In this document: one piece after another, positions 56,973 to 64,000 of the stretch
How the letters are laid out: every line of letters starts with the position of its first letter
Numbering within the stretch: position 1 is the stretch's first letter
From: Gnetum montanum
Lineage: Eukaryota > Streptophyta > Gnetopsida > Gnetales > Gnetaceae
Length of the DNA stretch: 64,000 bases
Assembly: GCA_015680685.1 (NCBI GenBank)
Contig: MNCI01024017.1
Coordinates: 404,490 to 468,489 of the forward strand
Direction: 5' to 3'
Notes under the pieces: generated by a model
The model's database searches: none
Told to the model about the DNA's origin: nothing
The model's input: only the letters and a program-made list of their open reading frames with translations
Program-made: the position numbers and the translations under genes

Positions 56973-58399
56973 GCACAATGAAAGATACCAAATTTTTAAG
57001 GTATTTTTGGAATTAAAAATGGAAATTAAGGACATGAGGCTATTGTTAAGAGGTTCTAGGGTAATTTAATTAGTTCGAAAGGCACAAATAATTATGATGG
57101 TGTGGAATTTATCAATAAGGCCTCAAGTGGTAAGTGAGAGAAAAAGGCCATGTAATGGTTACATAGGAATGTTGGAATTTAGAGGGATAGTAATAAGGGA
57201 AAGAATGTTATGAAAAATAGCCTGAGGATAAGAAATGGTGTGTGTGAGCTGTGTCAAAAGTGAAAATTACAAAAGATTACACAAGTGGGTCCTCCCCAAA
57301 GTAGGTTTCAACCTATAATGCCCTTGTGTAACCACACTTAAAAGTGTCCGTGGGCACTAGAAGGGTTAAATGTAATCTGCACTGATTGCACAAAACACAC
57401 ACATGTAAATATCACCAGAATGAGGTAAGAATCCTACATTACACACGACACAAGCTAAAATTACATGAACAGTGAGATGAGATGAACTATAGAAGGGATT
57501 GTAGAGATTGGGACATGAGGTAACTGACCTAGGGCATAGTGAATCCTATGTGTAAAGCATGATTAAGGTGTCATCAACCCATCGTTCCAAGATTAGGACC
57601 AAGTCCATTCCTCTAATCAGTGACATCGCATTGTTTCATCCCATGATGGGCAAGTATGAGAGTACCATAACAACAAGGTGTACGATCACTTGGTGTTTTG
57701 TTCAAGGGAGGAGTGATTTTTGTTTTATGGCACTTTGTTTCTCTTTTCTTCTTCTCTCTTTTTTTTTCAATTACTAAATCCAGAGAATCCACCAACCTTC
57801 AGGCAGGGGTGCATGTCTTTCCAGTGGGACCCCCTAGAACATCATTGGATTTTTTGAGTGCCTTTTTTATTACTCTTAGTCCCATTTCTCATTAGATCTA
57901 CAAGGATCTTAGTACAACTATGTTGCATGATAACTCCCATAGACGTCACCAAAGAGAATCCTCAAGTCCCCTTGATGTCATGCACTAATCATTCCCTCTT
58001 GGTCCATCCTTCTTCATTCTAGGTATAATGAAAACAAAATTAATTTTAATTTTTAAGAATGTCAAGAATATCATTGTACCCTTAAACAGAACCTCTTATT
58101 TGTAGAATGGATGAGTGGGTGTAATGGGCTCATTGTCCAAATAATTGATCACTCAAAGACTTGATAACATAGAACACACCTCAACCAATGAGCTACATGA
58201 GTGTTTTATTCATAGATTAGATTACTTTCAAAAATGTAAAAAGATAAAAAGGACAAAATGATAAAACAAAAAATTGAAAACTAAAAAACTAAAAAACAAA
58301 AAGTTTTAAAATCAAAGAAAATAAAAAGTGGTTATTAATCCTACTTGTTACTAGAATGGGGGATGTCCCCCATAACTAAATAGTTGAGGGTGGAAAGGA
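56973..58399 (-). other. E4 spacer between gag and promoter block
   Basis: No genes. Homologous to the integrase-ORF3 spacers of E1-E3, including the block near 57290 (GTGGGTCCTCCCCAAAGTAGG). TTATGGGGGAC (sense) at about 58363-58376 marks the place where integrase ends in the other copies, but here gag follows. Confidence 0.65.
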
Positions 58400-60335
58400 T
58401 TAATAAATGGAAGATGAGGATCCTTGCATGTTGGAAATATTGGGACTTGGTCATACATACCCCATTGGGGTTCAGACACTTAATTATAGTAAGCATAGTG
58501 GGGAAATTTGTAAGATGTGGTTCTTGGATAAAGAGTTGACCCACTATGATGTTTTTGACTGTAAAATGATATGCAAGAATCAGGATGTTGCCTTCCATGC
58601 CTATGTTCATTGGGCCATATGGTTGTTAGAGTGTTAATTGGTGGCCCTAATGAAGTAACATGAGGCATTGGATTCGAAAAGAAGGGTGCACCATAGTGTT
58701 GGACTTGTGCTAAGTTGGAGGATGCAGTGGCCTTGGAATTGTATTGTCCCTTCCTAGGGTCATTTCTAAAGAAGGGATGCCTTCAATGTTGTTGAGGTCT
58801 CTCATTGCTGTTAGCAATAGTAACACAAGTAACGTTCGAAGGTTGTTGCTGTGGTGTAGACACCTTAGGAATAGTTGGTGGCAATGTAGAAGGAGGGAAA
58901 AATGAGAATGTTGAAAATTAAAAGAAGTGTAAGGTGCACAAGGAAATGGTTGTGTTGAGGACATAGGCTGATAGTATTGAGAAGAATGATAATGTGGTGA
59001 GATAGAGTATGTTGGCCCAGTTGGAAAAATAGGGTATTGAACTAGGTAAGCGTTTAGATTCAGATGATACGAAGGGTGTCTCCAATTTAGGGGTGGCTTC
59101 CCCCATGACTGGGATTGTTGCCACTATGATCGAACATAGTATCTCTGTACAAAATCTGGATGTAACGTGTTTTCCCAATGCTCATATAAATATAGCAATA
59201 TTGGGCATTGGCCCTTGGGGTGATCATACAGACAAATGTTGCATTCATACGTGTGATTGGTAGTTGAGCTCTTGTTTTCCTTATCCCTTCTTTCTGATTG
59301 TCTATTGATACTTTGTCCTACTTCTCAGGTTGTCAAAACTCTATCTCCAATGATATTGATATATTCTCCACAATTTTTATACATCCATTCCAACATCTTA
59401 TTAATCTTTACCTTAACTTCCTCTAATGATTGTTGTATTGGAAAAGATGGTTCTTTCACCTTGAGATTAGTTGATTTCTCCCTTGTGTGATTATGGACCT
59501 TTGTTAAGTTGAGACTTTGGTCCTATTGATGTTTTTCAATACTCTGCCATCTAGCCATTTCTCCTTCTTCTTTTGCTACCCACTTAATAAGCTCTTGGAC
59601 TTGATGGATTCGTAGTTTGTATAGTTGACCTTGGGCATAAATTCCTAGCATCTCTATTGTTTCATTACGTAGCCCATCAATGATATGGTACATTAGCCTT
59701 TCCTTAGAGAACCCATGGCCTATACAATTGTTTAACAATGCATAATATCTTTCTAAGGCCATGTCCAAGGGTTCATGTTGTGTTTTTTTCCACTCTTGGA
59801 TTTGTCTCCTCAAGGATGAAACTCTTGCATAGGTTTGATATCTTTCATTAAAGAGTTCTACCATTGTTGGCCAACATCGTATTGAATTTGGTTTTAATGA
59901 TCTATACCATACTTTTGTTTGGCCAACGAGTGTCATAGGGAAGATCTTGAGTTTTTAACAACCGTTATCAATGTTATTCCATGTGTAGGCATCATAGAAG
60001 ACTTGTAAGTGTTGATGCGGATCTAAGTCATAGCCTCTTGAGAAATTAGGGAAGTTGTTTAAATCGAGCCTGGGTAGACAGCTCTCTTTACAATGCCTAC
60101 GGGAGATTCGAACAACCTTTTGTATTTGTGTTAGGCTTGTAGTGGCCAGTAGTGATTCATCGTCATCGGGTAAGTTATGCTTTCGTGCATTGAGATGATA
60201 TTGCCTTCATTTATGTTTATAAGAAACCCCCACTTCTGATTGCGTACTCCAATCTTCATTGTCATATAGTTCGTTTGTTCTCCATTGAACTTCCTCACTA
60301 GATGTGACATTATTATAGTCTTGTAGGAGAGGCAT
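58400..60335 (-). pseudogene. E4 gag
   Basis: Starts at ATG 60335 (MPLLQDYNNVTSSEEVQWRT). The retrotrans_gag domain at about residues 110-270 is well kept: FYDAYTWNNI, MTLVGQTKVWYRSL, TMVELFNERYQTYA, SSLRRQIQEWKKTQHEPLDM, MYHIIDGLRNETIEMLG and HQVQELIKWVAKEEGEM. After a TAG near residue 271 it continues to a zinc knuckle, CNICLYDHPKGQC (about 59200-59240), close to the CCHC nucleic-acid-binding motif. A Pro/Gln/His-rich tail follows with at least one frameshift near 58890. It would package RNA. Confidence 0.85.
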
Positions 60336-60461
60336 GGTTGTGAAATTATATGTGAATTTATATGTGACTTTTTATAATTATTTCTTCTTCTTAAGAGATA
60401 TATCGTTAATTCCTATATAGGGACTTTGTATGATATAACTAGTCTAGATAACTAGCACCGT

Positions 60462-60479
60462 CCCTAGCAACGACGCCAA
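60462..60479 (-). other. E4 primer-binding site, tRNA-Asp-like
   Basis: The sense strand reads TTGGCGTCGTTGCTAGGG next to the 5' LTR, close to TGGCGCCGTTGCCGGGG, the complement of the plant tRNA-Asp 3' end. Best preserved in the window. Confidence 0.85.
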
Positions 60480-61275
60480 TGATGAGTGGCGAGGTACCCC
60501 TACACTCAACCATACAAATACAAGCATTACACATGTGATCTGGTCGAACTCTGTAGATGGACTAGTTGTGGCATCCAGACAGTTAGCCTTAGGTCATAGT
60601 TCGTTGTCTTCCCACCTAGACTAGTGTTAACTTTATCATGTATGGTTTAGTCCAGAGTGAGGTGTATGATGTGTTTCTATGCTAATGCTAATCCTGAAGA
60701 CAATGGAAGATAATATTAACTAAGCTAAGAGAGAAAGGGTGAGAGTGAATCTAAGCTAGCCTAAGTGCTATGAGCATCCATTCCTCAATCATCCATACAC
60801 ATCTTGGACTTCATGCACAACTACCATTGGGATTACCAAGCCCAGATCCTAGGTATGCTACTGGGTTACCAAGTAGTCATACTTAAATGCTCATAATCAA
60901 GTCGTACTAATTCCATGTTTAACAGGAGTTTAGGGTGAGAAGATATTAACTAATAAAGTAGTAAATAACAATTAATTAAACGATTAAGCTAAGTGAATGG
61001 TGCAATGATGAAGTAATCTTGATCTTTATTGCCAGTCATGTGCATGTCCAAGTACGTCACACTCGAATAAAGGTTTTGTACAATTACAATCACCACACTG
61101 TGGGCATACACTGGAAGGAAAAAGGGTTGAGAGAAAAATGAAAACTAAAATCAAAAATTAACTCTAAAATTCACCGACTATCTATCGAAACTGCTTGCCT
61201 CTTATTTATAAATGAGGAGACAGGCTGCGATATCATGTACGTGATATCATGGCTAGGTTAAATGGCAACTCATCA
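60480..61275 (-). repeat. E4 5' LTR
   Basis: TGATGAGTGGCGAGG...CAACTCATCA, followed by CTTAT. U3 on the sense strand: ATGATATCACGTACATGATA, TCGCAGCC, then TTTATAAATAAGAGG. Confidence 0.93.
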
Positions 61276-61280
61276 CTTAT

Positions 61281-61900
61281 GATGTGATAAAAATTTGGTT
61301 ATATACAATGTACCCATTCAAGAAAATATAATACTAGTGCTTTACAATAGTATCTAGAACTTAATCAACAAATGACAAAGGAAAATGGTCCTTTACTGTT
61401 GCCATATTTAACAATAAAAAATCCATACAGATCCTTCACATGTTATTCTTCTTTGGGATAATGATGAATGAGATAATCCATTCATTATCTGCAATAAGCT
61501 AGATGAAACCTACCTTTAGTATCTCCTCTAGTTTTTGTTTAATAACTTCTTTGAGTTTTGAATTCAATCTTCATTGAGGTTATCATCATGGCTTAATAAC
61601 TAAATCAATGTATATACAATGTTGAAAAATTCATAGATCGATGCTAGTGAGTTTATCATAAGATGATGTGAATATATTTGACCATTTTATACCATTTTCA
61701 ATAATCTTCTCTTTAGTTATTTATCAAGATTGGCATTTATAATAACTTTTTTTTTGTTATCTAGCAAAGCATATTTAAGTGCATCTAATAAGGATTTTAT
61801 CTTTAGTGGTTCTAGTTCATATTGGTATGATATTCCTAATTCTTTCCATTTCATATGTGCTTCTTGTTAAAACTTAGTGTATGTGGCTTGTCTTCGTATC
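61281..61900 (-). pseudogene. E5 reverse transcriptase, N-terminal part
   Basis: Aligns with E1 11580-12100 and E2 27880-28400: the segment with the VPKK-like region (about 61430-61480), the helix before it, and the linker. Joined to 52629 by removal of E4. Broken by stops. Confidence 0.75.
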
Positions 61901-62530
61901 TATTTCATTTTGTTATTTTCTTCTACATAAGCACTTGTAATCATCTCAACTAGTTTCATGCATATATTCAATTTTCATTCTACTTCAATAGTCAATCACT
62001 GGGTGCTTGCTTTTTCTATGAATACTACATACAAATATCATTGCACATACATATCTTTAACACATCATTTTCATGTTGGAATGGTATTTTTCCTCGTTGC
62101 CCAGAATTTCTATACACAATTACACCTATTATCATTGTATGTAAAACATGGAACTTTGCATCTTTGAATGATTCTAGCTTCATCCTCCTTGGAGATTTTT
62201 AAGGATAATTCCCTAATTCTTAGCTTAGCCTACATGATGCTAAGCTATGATCTTTTCATAATAATAGGGAATTTACCCTTATTCTTTCCCATGTGAATAA
62301 TAAGAAAATCAATACAATAAGACTAGCTACTTATGGTAGTTACCACATCTTTCACTTATTCAAGTTGAATAGAAATAGATTGATTAGTCAACTCTAGTTG
62401 GATATTACATTTATTTAATAGAGGTAAATTCCAAGCCTTGTACATATCTTAAGAAATGAGATTTACTCCTAACCTAGAATCCAATAGAGCTTTACACAGA
62501 TTGTATCCTTCTATTTGGAAATAAATTCAA
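61901..62530 (-). pseudogene. E5 aspartic protease
   Basis: ALLDSRLGVNLIS, then DMYKAWNLPLL (about 62430-62500), keeps the catalytic Asp of the retropepsin triad (DSR for DSG). The downstream segment corresponding to IIMGRSWLS is recognisable near 62230-62280. The gag-side neighbour is cut off at about 62600. Confidence 0.7.
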
Positions 62531-64000
62531 GCACTTCCTAGATTTGTTTATTTTTGGAAGTACCCTTACCTTTTGTTGATGACTACTTTGGCCTCCCTTC
62601 CTATTGCCAATGTTGCAGTCCCTAATTTAGTGATAAAATCACTTAAACAGGGGGTTCTTCCAAACTTGAATTCTAGTGCTTACTAGTTTATGGCAATAGT
62701 AAGGCTCAAATACCTTCAAATAGGACGTAGTGGTTGTATGAGCAAGGTGTTTTCAAATCTATAATTAATGCAAATTTTATATTATCTATAAATTTTAATA
62801 ACAAATACAATTTTATAGAAAGAATTAGCTTTCTGAAACTCTATTCTATAAGCTAAAAGATTTTCCAATCTTATCAAAGTAGGCTAGTCTACATGGTAAT
62901 ATCATTAGCTACTTATACTAATCGTTCTTTTATTTAAAATTGAAGTGTAATCCTACAAATACAGTAACAATGTTCCCTAGAGAAAAGTTCCATAGGAAAA
63001 TTGGAAATAGAGCATAATTCAATAGATTTGTGAAATAAAATAGTAGAATTACATAGAATCTTGAACATTGAAATGAGCCATCATCCATATGAGAAAATAC
63101 TCTAAATAATGAAGCTATTTTTATTCAACCAATGATAGCAAAAATTACTAAACCCTTGGCTCCTACAAGCAATTCAAACAATTCTAAGAAATGAGTGTAA
63201 AGTATGCTATGATTTAATCGCTAGCTAAGCCATAATGGTAAAAACAAAAATAAAGATAACTCATAAATTAGAGGCAAAAGATAAATCAAATCGTGATTTT
63301 AAAATATCATTACAAAAAATTCAATACTATTTTCCTCTCTTCTCCTCCTTCCTTTTATAAAAATGACCATGCCTTTATATAGTCAAAACATGGAATAATT
63401 TGTAAGAACTACAAGGAGGTTACAAAACAATTATTAAGATGATCTACTAGCCACTCCCTACTCAACAACATATTTAATGAAATTTAAAAGAGCTAATTAC
63501 TTTTGAATTTCTACAATAGTTAGAGTTTCTATTGTGAATTCCTTGATGTGCTCATCTTCTCATTGAACCAAGCTTTTGAAGCAACTTTCCTTGTATACTA
63601 GTGATAATTCCTTGGCCACTTCTTTTATATCAATAATAGATAAAGACTACTATTTTCACATTCAACTACCTACCATCATTTATTGTTGTGGTGTTGATGA
63701 CTTCAGTTATGTTCTTCTTACATTAATGCATATTTTCTAAAATAACAATAAGATCTACTCTAGTGCTTCAGATCCATTAAACTCAATGTGTGCCCTCATT
63801 CATTATATCATCCAAAAATTTAGTCTCCACTTGAAGTAGTTTCTCTCTTTTTGCATTGATCCAATTTATAAAATCATTAGTATCTATATCAACTTGCTCA
63901 AAAGCTTCTTTTTTGCCTTTCAGTTCATTAATGCTGACAAGGACTACTTATGATTACCGATTCATGGTTGTTAACCCATTTATAACAAATTTAAACTTAG
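62531..64000. other. end of window: E5 boundary and unidentified AT-rich DNA
   Basis: Gag and 5' LTR of E5 are not recognisable. 62611-63467 could be an LTR of another family: it starts TGTTG, ends CAACA, and on the minus strand has a TATA box CTATATAAAGG near 63373-63384. No target duplication can be tested. 63700-64000 on the minus strand translates into a Lys/Glu-rich helical stretch (KKEAFEQVDIDTNDF, then NAKREKLLQVETKFL), possibly the end of a further element's gene. Confidence 0.35.

Larger units (their letters stand above)
52635..61275 (-). mobile_element. E4: complete 8.6-kb LTR element lacking pol
   Basis: LTRs are 810 bp (52635-53444) and 796 bp (60480-61275), about nine-tenths identical by eye. 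The perfect target duplication CTTAT is at 52630-52634 and 61276-61280. It has a good primer-binding site and polypurine tract. Gag (58400-60335) is followed directly by the spacer, promoter block and ORF3 that in E1-E3 come after integrase. No protease, reverse transcriptase, RNase H or integrase is present. It would depend on enzymes from a relative such as E5, whose ORF3 and U3 motifs are closest. Confidence 0.93.
17894..62610 (-). mobile_element. E5: outer Ty3/gypsy element, interrupted by E2 and E4
   Basis: The oldest shell. Its pieces are the 3' LTR (17894-18707), the ORF3 end (18964-19390), [E2], the rest of ORF3 (44731-47934), the promoter-like block, spacer, integrase (50400-51500), RNase H and reverse transcriptase (51501-52629), [E4], then reverse transcriptase and protease (61281-62530). 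Continuity across both insertions is shown by alignment to the intact order in E1 and E4. The 5' half of gag and the 5' LTR are not recognised, either lost or beyond the window. 62610 is only an approximate end. Confidence 0.8.

Noticed and set aside
57559-57895. Overlapping plus-strand open frames with hydrophobic segments
   Set aside because: They lie in the conserved noncoding spacer of E4. The hydrophobicity comes from T-rich tracts.
58407-58637. Plus-strand open frame of 76 codons with several Cys residues
   Set aside because: It is antisense to the decayed gag tail of E4 and resembles no known protein.

Overview
The window looks like repeat-rich intergenic DNA from a land plant with a large genome, most likely a seed plant. 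It is AT-rich and I see no intact host gene. Almost everything is decayed retrotransposon. The reading frames are broken mainly by TAG and TGA at former Gln and Trp codons, as expected from long-term cytosine methylation and deamination. The species cannot be named from the sequence.

Five Ty3/gypsy-type LTR retrotransposons of one superfamily, all on the minus strand, fill about 16-64 kb and 2.9-16.4 kb. I call them E1 to E5. E1 (2892-16411, target duplication AAGAG) sits in a decayed LINE. E5 (17894 to about 62610) is the oldest shell. E2 (19396-44725, CTATG) is inserted in the third gene of E5. E3 (29117-41755, GTATT) is inserted in gag of E2. E4 (52635-61275, CTTAT) is inserted in the reverse transcriptase of E5. 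Four of the five therefore have both LTRs and matching 5-bp target duplications. The LTRs begin TGATGAG and end CATCA or close to it. The primer-binding site resembles the 3' end of tRNA-Asp, and the polypurine tract is TCATGGGGGTA. This points to the Athila/Tat side of Ty3/gypsy.

Read in the sense direction (high to low coordinate), the order is LTR, primer-binding site, gag, protease, reverse transcriptase, RNase H, integrase, a long spacer, ORF3, polypurine tract, LTR. ORF3 is a third gene of about 920-950 codons. Its N-terminal domain resembles the 'putative plant transposon protein' family (Transposase_32), and a long coiled-coil region follows. In E4 the whole ORF3 keeps one frame despite about two dozen stops.

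The most interesting feature is in the spacer before ORF3. In all five elements, 420-600 bp upstream of the ORF3 start, there is a block of short repeats followed by a TATA box that resembles the U3 promoter of the same element's LTR. E1-E3 use a CCTCATTGATG-type repeat. E4 and E5 use GATATC/GATATTGCATC-type repeats, both in the LTR and in the spacer. This looks like an internal promoter for ORF3, comparable in logic to the internal promoter of foamy viruses. Extra TCATGGGGG tracts lie after integrase and before ORF3.

The copies carry different lesions. E1 has a 198-bp in-frame duplication in the integrase C-terminus. E2 lacks protease. E3 lacks the reverse-transcriptase core. E4 lacks pol entirely but keeps gag, ORF3, both LTRs and the putative promoter, so it looks like a non-autonomous derivative. 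The second catalytic Asp of integrase is Asn in all four pol-bearing copies.

Outside the elements, 1-2.9 kb holds a 96-bp-period array with perfect hairpins, a remnant LTR in the opposite orientation, a Pif1-like helicase remnant and a LINE 3' end. At 16.5-17.9 kb there is noncoding DNA with a CT microsatellite. At 62.6-64 kb there may be the edge of another LTR element.
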